Below are positions 1 through 51,778 of a stretch of DNA of 64,000 nucleotides, piece by piece. The notes under the pieces were generated by a model that worked only from the letters and a program-made list of their open reading frames with translations, did not search any database and was not told where the DNA came from. Within the stretch, counting starts at the first letter, position 1. The number at the start of each line of letters is the position of its first letter. The stretch is taken from contig CM043953.1 in assembly GCA_014529385.2 (NCBI GenBank), forward strand, positions 73,561,872 through 73,625,871, given 5' to 3'. This stretch comes from Adiantum capillus-veneris. Its lineage: Eukaryota; Streptophyta; Polypodiopsida; Polypodiales; Pteridaceae. The translations under genes and the position numbers were made by a program.

Positions 1-2139
1 CCATTTGATGCATAATCCATCCTCTAGATGCAGCCACTGCTATGACAGCTCTCACAGTCGTCATCTTTGCCACTGGAGCAAAGGTCTCCTCATAGTCTAT
101 GCCATACGTCTGTGAATAACCCTTTGCGACCAGCCTTGCCTTGTGACGCTCAATGTTACCATCAGCCTTATGCTTGGTTTTATACACCCATTTACAGCCA
201 ATAGCTTTCTTGCCACTTGGCAATGGCACCAACTCCCATGTGTCGTTTGCTTCCAATGCAGCCATCTCTTCATTCATTGCATCATCCCAATGCACATTTC
301 CAACTGCATCCTCAAAACATGTGGGCTCCACATCCTGTATCACCTTAGCCATGTAGGCTTGGTGATGCGCTAGATACCCATCATAAGTCAATTTCTGAAC
401 TGGATTTTTGACTCCATTAGATCTGCGCGGTCCTGGGTCACTCCTTTGCCCTCTAGCATCTTCTTGTACTTTCCTTACACCAGGTGTCCTGACAGTCGGA
501 ATTCCAAATTCCTCATCAAGACTTTGTTTAGAACCATCTGAATCCATGTCTACATGTGAAAAACCTGATGATGCATCAGCCATAAAGGGAGGTTCATCAA
601 CCTTTTCCTTTCCTTTTCGTGATACATTCCCTGTACCTATTGGTGGAGTAACCTGCGTACGTAGTCTAGCATTCCATGGTTTCTCAACAGAGCCACGAGA
701 AGAGGACTCTTGTGGTCCACTCAAAACCTGTGACTGTGGCCTCACATTTTGTACAACCACATCATCTTTTACATCAGCCCCAATAGTGCCATGTGCATTA
801 CTGTACCAGCTGCTCATCTCATCAAAGACTACATCTCTGCTCACTCGTAATTCTCGTGTAGTAGGATTGTAGCACTTGTACCCCTTTTGTTCAAGGGAAT
901 ATCCCACAAGAATACATTTCTCTGCTTTAGGATCCAATTTCCTACGCAACTCATCTGGTACATGCACATAAGCTATGCAGCCAAACACTTTCAAGTGTTC
1001 CAAATCAGGCTTTGTACCTGTAAACTTTTCCTCAAGTGTTACATCATGCACCGCAGCTGTAGGTGTCCTGTTCATAATGTACACAACTGTATTTACGGCT
1101 TCAGCCCAGAAATGATGAGGCATGTTCTTCTCATTCATCAATGCACGTGCAACCTCTGCAATGTGCCTGTTTTTCCTTTCTGCGACCCCATTCTGTTGTG
1201 GAGTATATCTGCATGTAAACTGCCTGCGTATACCATGCATTGCAGAAAATCTGAAAAATCATTGGAGAAGTACTCTCCCCCTCCATCTGACCTCAATGTC
1301 TTGATTTGCATATCTGTCTCCTTCTCAATCATGACTTTGAAGTCTTGAAAGTGACCAAACACTTCACTTTTGTTACGCATGAAGTAGACCCATACTTTCC
1401 TTGTATGGTCATCAATGAAAGAGACATAATACCTGCAACCATGTATACTTGCAGTATCGGTTGGACCCCAAACATCTGTGTGCACCACCTCAAGTGGCTT
1501 TTTACATACATTGCGCTCATGTGGAAATGAGCCCTTTGACTGTTTTCCAAACTGGCATGCTGCACACACTTTATGCATACCATCCACCTTGAATTTGGGC
1601 AAACCTTTTACAATCTATTTTGATTACATGCTGCGCAATCTCTGCTCATTGACATGGCCAATGCGTTTGTGCCAAATGTCAACATCAGCCACAACACCTG
1701 TGCCCTGTGCAAATAATGCAGCTTTTACCTCAGGCATGTCTACATTCAGCGTAAACATTCTGCCCACACATTTACCCTCTATGATCAGCTTACAGCCATT
1801 CTGGAAATCTTCTACATAACAGCCATTTGGATTGAAGCGAACCTGCAAACCCTGCTCAACCATTTGTCCAACAGAAACAAGATTCTTTGTAATGTTTGGG
1901 ACATGAAGTACATCTGCTAAGTACTTTGATTTTCCACTCTTCGTATTTAGAGGTATGTCCCCTACATGAGCAATGGGGTGAGCTGTGTCATCTCCTATCT
2001 ACACATAGCCTGACACATCTGGTTTGCGCATATCTCTAAACCACTCTCCACGAGACGTCATGTGATTAGAGGCACCTGAATCCACATACCAAACATCATC
2101 TTGGGTGGAATTCTTTGCAGTCATTGTATTCATTACATG
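1..2139 (-). pseudogene. copia-1 pol: protease, integrase, start of reverse transcriptase (broken)
   Basis: Reading leftwards, a retropepsin core YVDSGASNHM lies near 2035-2065, then the GAG-pre-integrase zinc region (WHKRIGH near 1655 and CAACQFGK near 1560), integrase core pieces (HTDVWGP, RSDGGGEY near 1290), and from about 1250, after a frameshift, the PQQNGVAERKNR block that carries the catalytic Glu. The RT starts near 130 with LVAKGYSQTYGIDYEETFAP and is cut by the window edge. In-frame stops occur at the gag/PR border (about 2139), near 2000, and twice near 1620-1635. At least three of them replace an expected Gln codon. The frameshift is close to 1240. Confidence 0.9.
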
Positions 2140-3108
2140 CTACATAACAAACATGCGCTCGTTTTTGCTGTCATCTGCATCTCTGCTAGTAGATGCATAG
2201 TTGCCCTGTTCTCTCTTTCCACTTGCTTTTCCCTTTGGACAGTCACGTGACATGTGACCTCTTTCACCACAAGTCCAACATTCTCTGCTATCTCGAGTAT
2301 GTTGATGTCTGCTTGATCCTGCACTATGACCTCTTTGACTCTCCCTGCCTTGAGATTGGTTTCCCCTGCCACCTGTATTGTTTTGATTTGATTGACCTTC
2401 CAGAAATTGGCCCCTGCAACCCCTTGGGCCTCGACCACGACCTCTACCTCTACCTCTGTTGGAGTTAGAATAGAAGGCCTGTTCAGAATTATTTCTGCCA
2501 TGAGAAGAAGATGTGTCAAGGTTCTTCTCCTCAAGAATAAGCATAGAGATCAAATCTTGGAACACGGGGATGTCGTCTCTTGTATTCATGGAAGACCTAA
2601 AATGTACATACTCATCTCCTAGACCATCCAAGCATGCACGGACAATGTCATCGTCTTCCACTGAGACTTTAATAGATCCAAGAGCCTCAATGATACTCTT
2701 GATCTTCAAGGCATAATCATTGATTGAGAGGTTGTTCCTCTTAACCTGATTTAGCTCCGACTGTAGTTGAAGCTTCCTGGCCTTGGTGTTCACCTCGAAC
2801 ACTCTGCCTAAGTTTCTCCATGCAATGGCGGGGGTTTCAGCATCCTGTAGATAGCTCATCATGCCATCTGTGATGCTCATAGAAAGCCAATACATCACTT
2901 TGCTCTGGCCTTGTTGCCAGTCCCTCAAAGTTTTCCTTTGTTCTGCTGTAGCATTTGCCTCGGGAATCTCTGGTTCCTTTTCATTGTCTCCTTCTACATA
3001 GTCCCAATAACCTTTTCCTTTTAGGAAATTTGTTATTCTGAACTTCCATGCAGGGTAGTTATTTTTCTCAAGCTTCTCAGTAACAATCTGACTGAAAGCG
3101 TCAGACAT
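2140..3108 (-). CDS. copia-1 Gag (capsid/nucleocapsid), open
   Basis: This 322-residue open frame has the plant copia Gag layout: an N-terminal KLEKNNYPAWKFRI block, a central UBN2-type Gag helical domain, an RG-rich stretch (about residues 220-235, GRGRGRGRG) and one CCHC zinc knuckle, CWTCGERGHMSRDC, near residues 278-291. Its product would package element RNA in virus-like particles. It ends at a TAG after MFVM; coding similarity continues in frame past it into the protease, so the stop probably replaced a sense codon. The start ATG at 3108 lies about 280 bp inside the primer site, a normal leader length. Confidence 0.88.
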   Translation of the reverse strand: MSDAFSQIVTEKLEKNNYPAWKFRITNFLKGKGYWDYVEGDNEKEPEIPEANATAEQRKTLRDWQQGQSKVMYWLSMSITDGMMSYLQDAETPAIAWRNLGRVFEVNTKARKLQLQSELNQVKRNNLSINDYALKIKSIIEALGSIKVSVEDDDIVRACLDGLGDEYVHFRSSMNTRDDIPVFQDLISMLILEEKNLDTSSSHGRNNSEQAFYSNSNRGRGRGRGRGPRGCRGQFLEGQSNQNNTGGRGNQSQGRESQRGHSAGSSRHQHTRDSRECWTCGERGHMSRDCPKGKASGKREQGNYASTSRDADDSKNERMFVM

Positions 3109-3386
3109 CTTGAAGCACTAAGACAAAATAGCTGCAATCTGCAAAAACCTGCAAATCTGTTGAACCTTCTATCGTGGTACCTGTAACGCTTTCTACACTC
3201 AACGAGTATCCACAATCAAGAGTACATACAACCACTGTACTTGTACAATAAATCTCTGTATACTGCACTTTGGAGACCTGTTCAGAAACTTGTGCGAAAA
3301 ACCCCTAAAACTTGTGCATCTGGTCGTGGATTGCGAACGAAGGGATTGTGATGCTCTTGCTCTCTTAGCCTCTCTTGCCTGCACCA

Positions 3387-3399
3387 GGCTCTAATACCA
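3387..3399 (-). promoter_or_regulatory. primer binding site of copia-1 (initiator Met tRNA)
   Basis: The minus strand reads TGGTATTAGAGCC, one mismatch from TGGTATCAGAGCC, the usual plant copia primer site complementary to the 3' end of initiator tRNA-Met. It directly abuts the LTR end and thereby fixes the LTR boundary. Confidence 0.88.
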
Positions 3400-3932
3400 T
3401 GTAAAGAATGAGGATGCAAGAGAGCTACACAAGACAAGCACAAAGCACACAGAGATGGAAAGCTTCTTCTTCTTCTTCACAGAAAAGAGAGTACAAAATG
3501 ACTAAGTGCTAAAGCTGAAAAGTAGCACATATGTACATGCGGTCACTAAGTGTGAACTCGCTAAAAGCGTACTAGGCTGGCACTATAAGTGTAGTCCAGC
3601 TGTAGAATCACTGGCAGAGATCCTCCGTGTCGGTCACCTAACGCGCCAGTGAGTAAATGCTGTAAGCGGCCAAGACCCGTAGTGGATGCCAGCTCAAGGT
3701 GTAGAGCTCGACATCTCAACAACCAAGCTCACATTTGTTTTTCTATTTATACTTCTATACTATATACCAAGGAAGGCAAACTCGGATACGACCTACTTTT
3801 ACAAAAGAAAATACAAAAATGAATTACCATTATTAATTTGGCATATGGCACTAGTAGACAAGCACTATCCAAGGGTACACAATTAGTTCTCGCACAAGAA
3901 GTTTTGGACAGATTCTCACAATAATTCCCACA
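3400..3932 (-). repeat. 5' LTR of copia-1, about 533 bp
   Basis: On the plus strand the segment begins TGTAAAGAATG directly after the primer site and ends TTCCCACA, so read on the minus strand it runs TGTGGGAATT to TTTACA, giving the TG...CA termini expected of an LTR. The inner boundary is fixed by the primer site. The outer boundary rests only on the terminal dinucleotide and typical copia LTR starts, because the partner LTR is outside the window. Confidence 0.7.
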
Positions 3933-3949
3933 TTATGACTTACCTCAAC

Positions 3950-4100
3950 ATCATGAGCTTCTATGAGGGAGGCACGACATACCTAGCTAGGTATGATTGG
4001 GGGCAGGGGACCGCCGGCCTGCGGTGGGGGGCCGGCGGTCCCCTGTCCCCAATCGTACCTAGCTAGGTATGTTGTGCCTCTCAAGCAAAAGCTCATTATG
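3950..4100. repeat. near-perfect palindrome (foldback element)
   Basis: Arms 3969-4019 and 4030-4080 (51 nt each, 10-nt spacer) match at 48 of 51 positions. The three differences are G/T or T/G, so a plus-strand transcript would pair along the whole stem with three G-U wobbles. Weaker complementarity continues outward to about 3950 and 4100 (CATCATGAGCTT against AAGCTCATTATG). Each arm itself contains the palindrome ACCTAGCTAGGT. Related single arms occur at 7257-7380, so this is one member of a dispersed family. No coding content. Confidence 0.85.
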
Positions 4101-6354
4101 CATTGTATGAAAAACATTGAAAAAGGCTCCCTTTTCCTACACGAGAAAAGTTCTAAATCTTCTTGTGTTAGAGTTCAAAGCTTTGTGAAAAATTTTCTTT
4201 AAGTGGAAATTGGAAAGCAGCAGGGCTAGAAAAAAACATTGAAAAAAACATTTTTCCTAACCGAAGAAAATAAGGGCAAAGTTGAAATTCTTCCTGTTTT
4301 TAGGTCAAAATTTGAAGCTTTTGTCGGTAATTACACTAAAATTTGTGAAAATTTCCCGGTTTCTTCAAGGCAAGCTCAAAATCTAGCCGGGATTTTAACC
4401 AATTAAAATACACTCAACCCCGGTTTTTTTTCTAACAATGGAAAGAAGGAATATAGCTTTGTGCACATAGTACAAATATAATAGACGGTGAGATATTTGT
4501 ACTATGTGAATCACACATTGAGTCACAAGATCAAACGTGTAATGAGGAACTCACGATCTCTTTGAGTTGGAGACTCAACTTGTTTGTAGCATGCACTCCT
4601 AGATTCAAGGCTATGCTTGTGTCCATCAAATTTGTATTGTATTGATGGGAATATGCTTTCACACTTTTGAAAAGCACACATTCCCCTAACTTAGGCATAC
4701 ACGTTTTAATAATTGAGACATGACACAATACAAAATAGTGAAAGATTCCATTAATGCTTGCCTTCCAAGAAGAGGTAGACTTAAATATCTTGTTGATATG
4801 ACAAGTAGTTTCCTTAAAGAAAGGTTTTGACCCTTTTTCTTTGTGCCTTGAGACATGGACTATATATTTACAAAAAGGGGACCTTGCTTCGTACTAGTAG
4901 GGACTCGCAATGTTCGAAAAAAGTGTGCTTCGGCTTAGCCTTGAGCCGGTTAAAAATCCAAATTAGCCGCTTGAAGGAAGGGGGAGAAGGAGATAATCCG
5001 CTTAGAAATTTTATAAAAATAGAGTAAAATTGCAAAAATACCGATTATCTTGTAAAATTTCCTCTTGGAATCTACCCCAGAGGAAATTTTGTATGTTTTT
5101 AAAAATGATTTTTCTCATACACTGGTAGGAGGCTACAATCCTTTTTTAAAGGAGGTCCATTTCTTTCTCAAATAAGAACCTATTTGTCGTGGAAAATAAT
5201 GTGGTGTTTAAAAACACTAGTTGCTCGCATAACACCAATGAGAATCGAAACTACGTGTAATTTTTAACATCAAACTGTGATGAAATGCGAATTAACAATC
5301 AAAATTCAATCATTTTTTGGTATCCAATCAAAATTTAATCAATTTTTATGGACCCTCTCTTCATCCTAGGGGGCCCTAGCCCCATACAATGTACTACAAG
5401 TGACAACATGCCTTTGACAACAAATTTTATTAAGGTTTTGCTCATTAGGTGTTGACTTTATGTAGGTTTTCAATACATTAGGGCATCATTGACAAGATAT
5501 CTTGATAAGTGCACACGTCCACTAAGTATAAAACATGCTTATAGTGTAACATAAAGGCCAACTATTGAAGAGTGTTGTGGCTCTGTTTGTAGACTCTGTA
5601 AAACTAAGCATGCATAGATTGGCTTTATCACAATAATGTTGCCATCTTTAACTATACCTAAGTTTGTGCCTTTTTTGTGTAGACTTTGTAACATCAAGCA
5701 TTCAAAATTGCTCTTCCCCACAAAGACATTTGGCCATCTTAATCATGCATAAGTTTTGAGAGTACTTGAAGAGCTTTGATAGTCCTCCAAGCATACATCT
5801 TTTCGTAAAACTTGTGATAATGTGTTGAGTGAAACTCGAGCTAGACAAGGCAAGAAACCATGGCTAACTACAACCAACAAAGCGTGATGTCCCTCACTCC
5901 TCCTCCTCCTCTACAATCAGATAATTCCATCGAAAAGGTGCCTCTTAGTCTTCTTTGCATCTATATTTCCGTTGAAGTTCCAGTGTGAGTGTGGTTTTTG
6001 TCCACAAGCCAACATCCTAAGCTTGTGATAGGAACCATAGATACCATGCAATGTAAGTACCAGACTTTGGCTATGTCCAAGTGGTTGATAGTTCTCGTGC
6101 AATTGCGATGGGTTATGGTAATATGATCGAGGTTGGCGAACATAATGATTGATGTATGTGGATAACTTGTGGAGTTACGTGTGAGTGTTATTTAGCTGTT
6201 GTGATTGCAATGACAAGGAGATGCAGGTGGGTGGATTGAAGTGAACATATATATGTGTGTAGAGTATGTTGTGGGGTGAGCTATTTGATGTTATTAGAAG
6301 CATAGAAAGGGATTGTGGATGGTTGCCAAGGGTGTAAGAGTGTGATGTGGATTA
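4101..6354. other. region upstream of the NRAMP start, no gene recognised
   Basis: AT-rich, no recognisable coding sequence. A stretch at 4925-4975 (CTTAGCCTTGAGCCGGTTAA) recurs in diverged form at 17745-17790, so part of it is dispersed repeat. A TATA-like stretch ATATATATGTG lies at 6248-6258, about 100 bp before the NRAMP ATG, and could be core promoter, but no other promoter element is evident. Confidence 0.4.
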
Positions 6355-46211
<39,857 letters not shown>

Positions 46212-46287
46212 GATGGGTAAAGTCCATTAGTCCTTATGCACCATGAGGTGTTTTAACCCGGTTTCCAAACAAGTGTGTACATTTGCC

Positions 46288-46293
46288 AATAAA
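46288..46293 (+). terminator. poly(A) signal of NRAMP
   Basis: AATAAA lies 77 bp after the NRAMP stop codon, a suitable distance for 3' end formation. Confidence 0.55.
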
Positions 46294-46415
46294 GTGCAAG
46301 AGTTGTAGAAGGCCAGAACTTTGACAACATGTACAAAACTCGACGTTGTGAATATTCGGTTTTGTACATAAAAAATCATGAAATATTTGCTTGTGTACAT
46401 GTGGCGAAAATTCAA

Positions 46416-46625
46416 GATAAGAGCAGTTTCAAGTATATGTTGGTTTCTTTGTCTACTTTTTTATTTAAAAACAAATAAGGTGATTTAGTTGTTCTTCTTT
46501 ATCTATTTTTTGCAAAAATTAAAGATAAGAGCATTTTCAAGTAAATGTTGTTTTCTGTTTATCAGTTTCTTGTTAAAAACAAATAAGGTGATTTAGATGT
46601 TCTTCTTTATCTGTTTTCTTCGGTG
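46416..46625. repeat. tandem duplication, 108-bp unit, in NRAMP 3' flank
   Basis: GATAAGAGCA(G/T)TTTCAAGTA begins units at 46416 and 46524, and both contain AACAAATAAGGTGATTTAG and GTTCTTCTTTATCT. Beyond it, 46626-48650 shows nothing recognisable. Confidence 0.88.
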
Positions 46626-48654
46626 CATTGCTTTTGTGCTTTGTGGAAGTGTTTTGGCCTCGCAATTTGTAAGTTTTAGACTCTTCTGACCTTATGAAGA
46701 TTTGTGGGTGTGGGTGTGTGTGGTTCCTTGAATAGATAGACACTTGCTATTGTGTCAATTTCAAAAAAACTCGTATTGTCGTCGTTTTTGAGTAGGAGAA
46801 CATGTGAGAGGAAGCTTGTAGGGGTGCACCATTGTCTCATTTTGTTAAGATAAAGGAAATCAATTTTATTTTTGCCCCGGCAAGCTTGCATGCTTGAGTA
46901 ATCTTTATAAAAAAGAGGAGATTGTGAGCTAACTAGAAAGTAGGTATTGAGCAAAAAGAGGACCTGATTTAAAAGAACACAATTAAAACAAAAAGTTCAA
47001 TAATTGATTCTCACCTTCAAAATTAAACTGGTCTTCATGGCACTTATGTACATATCAAGAGCTATAGACAACGCCATTTGACCTAAACATAATCATGAAA
47101 AAGAAAAAGATCGAATAATGACTTCTCAATTTGAAGATTAAAGTGGTCTTTGTATGGGGGCTAGAAGGTAGCCACCTTGTTCTCAAACCCCAACTTACTT
47201 TAACCTCCTACATCTTGTTGATCACTCCAAGTTCAATTAAGAATATGGAGTGAAGAAGAGGCCATTTTGGCTCTTAGCACCCCTAATTTCTCTCGAAGAA
47301 GGTAGCCAAGCAAATGCAAACTCATCAAAATGGAGTTTCGTCACAAAAAGGATTTACAAAGACTTTGAGATCAAGGTGTCCTATAGAAGCTCTATAAGAT
47401 TAGCCATATAGGTGGGCTATAATGATGTGTCATCCACTGTGAAAGACGTCGTCCATCGCAAGAAACATTGATAATGCTTCTTTGTTGCCCTACAAAAGTT
47501 TGCTCATGAATTCCACTAGCTACGAAGCGAGTGTACAATCTCTAACCAAATGTGACTGAGTTTTTGTGCATGTGGTTGGTGCATCCTTAGACACCTAATT
47601 GATGCATCCTTGGATATGCATGTCATTATGTCTTTGGTTATGTGAATGCCACTTTGATGCACTTTTGGCTTCTTGATTTGTGTGTATGGAGAATTTCCTT
47701 TTTTAAGCTTTGTGTATTGGCTTATGATTATACGCTCATATGTTAGAGATGATATCTTGATGCCCATGTGGGCATTATGTTCATGCATATGTGAATCCAC
47801 CTATGCTCTTGTTGTCCTATATAGCTAGATATGCTGCTTGTTTGTGTTGAGCCATTTTATGGATTTGAGTATATTTATGCCAAGTAAAGCAAGTTATGCA
47901 CATTAACATTGTTAATGCTCTCTTGATTTGAGTGTTTGGTAGCACTTTATCCGCTGTCTATAGCAACAAGCTTATGGATTTATGGTAGTTGTGACTATTG
48001 ATGCCTCTTTATGCTTGGTTCATGTGTATTTTTGTGCAGGTGGGAGTTTTTCAAGGTCAATTGATTTGTTGGCATTAATTGGCACTTGTCTGTATGAAAA
48101 GTTTGATCCCTTTAGAAATAGCTGGTCTTTATTCTCATAATTAACGTACGAATGTTGTGGGCATGGCCTTTGTATATTCACGTGGAGCCATAACGGTGAT
48201 TCTAGGTAGTTGATTTATGGCACATATATGATTTTGGTTATATATCTGTAGCCTTTGTGAAGTTTGTGGTGAAATTGAATGGGGAGCTTTAATACCCACA
48301 TGAGGGGGATAAGATTGTTGGAGATCCCCTTTTGCAATGTCACCATAGATTATGTTTATATAGGATAAGTGTTTTGCTTGTTAGCCATATTAGCTTGACA
48401 ATGTTTCATGTGCAATCATCGATCAATCTATGCCCAATTCATGATACATTATTGTTCTCTGATTGGAGTGCTGATCTCTTATTGCAATCAAGAAAATAAT
48501 CCAAAGCTAAACCGAACATCTATCAAATCTGCAATAGTCTATCTATAATGATTAGTGTATATTTTAATAGCAATTTTACCAAACGAGGGTCAAAACTCTG
48601 TTAGTTTTTGCTTGTGAGCTTGATATTATCTTATGCTTGAATATGGCAACATTT

Positions 48655-49545
48655 ATGTCAGGCGAAAAGCACTTTAACATTAAAAGTTTCAATGGTAGCA
48701 ACATTATTTAAAAGTAGATTCAAGATGTTCTTATCCAAAAGAATCACTTAAAGCCATTGCTTGATTTAGAGGCTACGCTTGCTACTATGCCTAACAAGGA
48801 TTACATGCATTGGCTAAATCTACTACTAGATTGGACTTCGCATAACTGCTTACTTTAATGTTATTAATGAGAAGACCACCATGATTTTTTAGGGCTATGC
48901 AACACATATAAAGTTTTTTTATTAAACAAAGTTGCTCATGAAGAAGCTATTTAAGGACACAAGGTAGCACTATCTTATCACAATCAATTAAGTTAAACGT
49001 TATTTTTGACTAGTTGTCGGCTTAGGATTTGAACTTAGATGCAAAAATTAAGGCTACATGCTTGGTATGGTCTCTACCTTTGTCACGGGACAAGTTTGTT
49101 ACTACCATTACCAATTGCGCACCTCCTAGAAGTTATTTGAGCTTTGATGGTGTAGCTAACATCTTCCTTTCAACGATGGTTTAACAATTTATTAAAGGAG
49201 GAAAGTAGAGTGCAAATCTTACTATTGATAGAGGTAGAAAGCAATCCAAGGGAAAGTTTTGTGAAAGAAGTCCGTCCCATGATAAGAAAGAAATTGAGTG
49301 CTACCAATGCAAGGGCCACATTAAGAAGAACTCTAGAAGTGAAAAAGAAGAATGACCATTGTGCAGACGGTAAGAAAGTGGACAAGGGCAAGACTAAGGG
49401 TGAGGAGGTTAATGTGGTCACTAGTGATGACAATGATGCTGTGTTTATCCCTTCATTATTTTCATATTCGTTGAAGAGAAAAGATGACCCATTTACTCAG
49501 GATTGGATCCTTGATGTTTCATGTTACTTCTCAAATAAACACTTG
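48655..49545 (+). pseudogene. old Ty1/copia gag-protease relic
   Basis: Across several frames the plus strand reads FNIKSFNGSN, DVLIQKNHLKPLLDLEATLA (48655-48790), a degenerate knuckle ECYQCKGHIKKNS (49288-49326), and DWILDVSCYFS at 49501-49535, where copia proteases have DWILDSG. The catalytic DSG is lost. LTRs were not found. Confidence 0.7.
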
Positions 49546-50025
49546 AGAGTTGTGTGAAGCATTTGTGCATGTACCAAAAGAGCTTTGAAATAGCTTGAAC
49601 TAAAGTCACAAAGAATACTTGGCTATGAACTCTAGAGAAAGCAATGATATAGCCTACTTTTTGTGTCTCATACAGATTATCCGTATTAGTGAGGGCCAAG
49701 AAAATGCACAGTTCTTTAAAAGACATTGTGTTGAGAAAGTTTACTTTTCAAGATGTTGTGGCACTTGTTCATGCACAAAGACAGCAGGCTATTGATGCAC
49801 CACAAGGGGAAGAAAGTGTGCAAAGTGAAGCTCTTAGTAGCCCTAGCCATGTACAAAGTAATGAGAATTCATCAAGATGTGCCGCAATTCCAATGAGACA
49901 CCTGATTCCCCATGACAAGGTCAATCAGAGTTTCCTAACTAGGGTTGATTTTTTTGGTGATCATTTCACGACGAGTGCTCTTTTGGAATCTGACGAGCAG
50001 ATTCCCAAAAGATTCTAGAGAGAGA

Positions 50026-50028
<3 letters not shown>

Positions 50029-50109
<81 letters not shown>

Positions 50110-50122
50110 GAGGAGGAGGAGG
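50029..50122. repeat. (GT)n(GA)n(GGA)n microsatellite
   Basis: GT run 50029-50060, GA run to 50106 and GGA triplets to about 50126. Confidence 0.96.
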
Positions 50123-50589
50123 AGGATGGGAGGAGAGGGAATGCATTCCACAAAGGCCATTCTAATTTATTTTCATGCGTATCTCACTCTCTTTCACCCT
50201 CTTCATTGAGAGAAATGGGATGCAAAGAGAGAGAGAAAGACAGAGACAAAGAGGCACATGGACGGCGGGCCTTGGATAAAATAAAAATAGATCTTACAAG
50301 ACATACGTATTTTTTTTCAACAGAACTCATAATGCTCCGTTCCGTACCCATTGTATAATTTGATCAAAACGTCAAAAAGATAAACATTCATTATTCATAG
50401 AAACCATTACATTTCATATCACTTGTAGTACATACAATATCATGTTATATGTTGCACCCACAATCACTTGCTCGAGGCCTTGGTTTTGTAGTGATGCTCT
50501 CCTATGTAGATAAGAGATTATTCACCATGTGTCCTAGCTGCTCCTTCAATTTCTCTTAATCCACCTCAGTGATGATTCCAATTCTCTTC

Positions 50590-50850
50590 CAGTAAGTGAT
50601 GGCAAATTTACCCTTTTCCTTTAAGTTTTGTCAACGAGCGTATTTTGAGCTCCGTGTGCATTTGATAAAGACCATATATTTTCACCGTTTTATTGGTAGC
50701 CTGCGTGAACCATTGTTTCTATATGTTGCTTCACCATTAGGGATGGCCTCCAGGGTATCCCAAGCAGATTTAATGGACATCTCAAGATCGTCAGACATTG
50801 TGGTTAGAGAGAGTAGTGCACAACGTCAGTTGTTGAGTGATGAACAAAAG
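50590..50850 (-). pseudogene. unrecognised minus-strand coding relic
   Basis: The minus strand gives MSIKSAWDTLEAIPNGEAT followed by degenerate Lys-rich sequence. The SAWDTLE block recalls Gag of copia elements, but too little remains to assign it. The region between 50850 and 51779 holds nothing recognisable. Confidence 0.3.
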
Positions 50851-51778
50851 AAGATGTGAACACAAAGCTATTTTATAACATGTGAGAGGCTATTAAATTA
50901 ATATTGAATTGAATAGATGATTGATTTGACACCTCAACAATCTCATTCCTTTTGACATCATGCAAAATAAATATTTCTAAACAATGCTCTGTACAAGTGG
51001 TCCACAACAAAAATACATATATTAAAAGAACCTTCATTGATGGAATTCTAACATGGCAAAGACATTGAGGAGAGATAACAAAGACCGTTGTAGGGAAAAG
51101 CGAAGCAAAAATCAGCTACATTTCTATGATAGGATAGGTGTACTCTCTACTAAGTGCATTGAAGGCTTCGACCTCCCCAATAATTGGTTGGTGGACAAAC
51201 ATAATCTCGTTATGGCTTAAGCTTAACACACGTAAAAAAAAGTGAAGTAAACAAGCTTACATGCAAGATACAATTGCTTGCGTGCTATAGAATTTTGAAA
51301 TTCTAGGCATGTACAAGTTGGCTCTTTGCAAATTTGAACCTTGTACATATTCACATGATTATTTTCTCCATGTAATTCGACCTTGAAACTTCGTTCACTC
51401 TTTTCACCCAGAAAATTTTCTCTATCACCTTTGCCTTCAAAGTTAGAGCCGAAGCAACTTGCAACTTGCCTCTAATGAGATTGTGGTGCGGTACTTTGTT
51501 TGTACCACATTTTAAATGTTGGAAGGACCGCTCCGCATTGGACTTTGTGATGACCCCATCACGTTCTCATTGCTATTCGGCATCCTTTGAATATTTAGAG
51601 CACACTCCCCTGCAACCTATTCTGCTCAATACCCACCTTCATACAATTTTTGCACTTCCTTCATAAAAAGACTTGTGCCAATTTGCACTGACCAAATAAT
51701 GGGTATTGTTATAGGTTGTGTGTCGATATTGCTATCCAAAATATGACAATGTAAAATGTGCCGAAGAAAAAACCAAAA

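Larger units (their letters stand above)
1..3932 (-). mobile_element. Ty1/copia LTR retrotransposon, 5' half (copia-1)
   Basis: Read on the minus strand this is a copia element: LTR (3400-3932), initiator-Met tRNA primer site (3387-3399), gag (2140-3108), then protease, integrase and the first part of reverse transcriptase, ending at the window edge. The order PR-INT-RT is diagnostic of Ty1/copia. The remaining RT, RNase H and 3' LTR lie off the left end, so target duplication and LTR age cannot be checked. Several stops and one frameshift in pol show that it cannot make its own enzymes. Confidence 0.93.
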
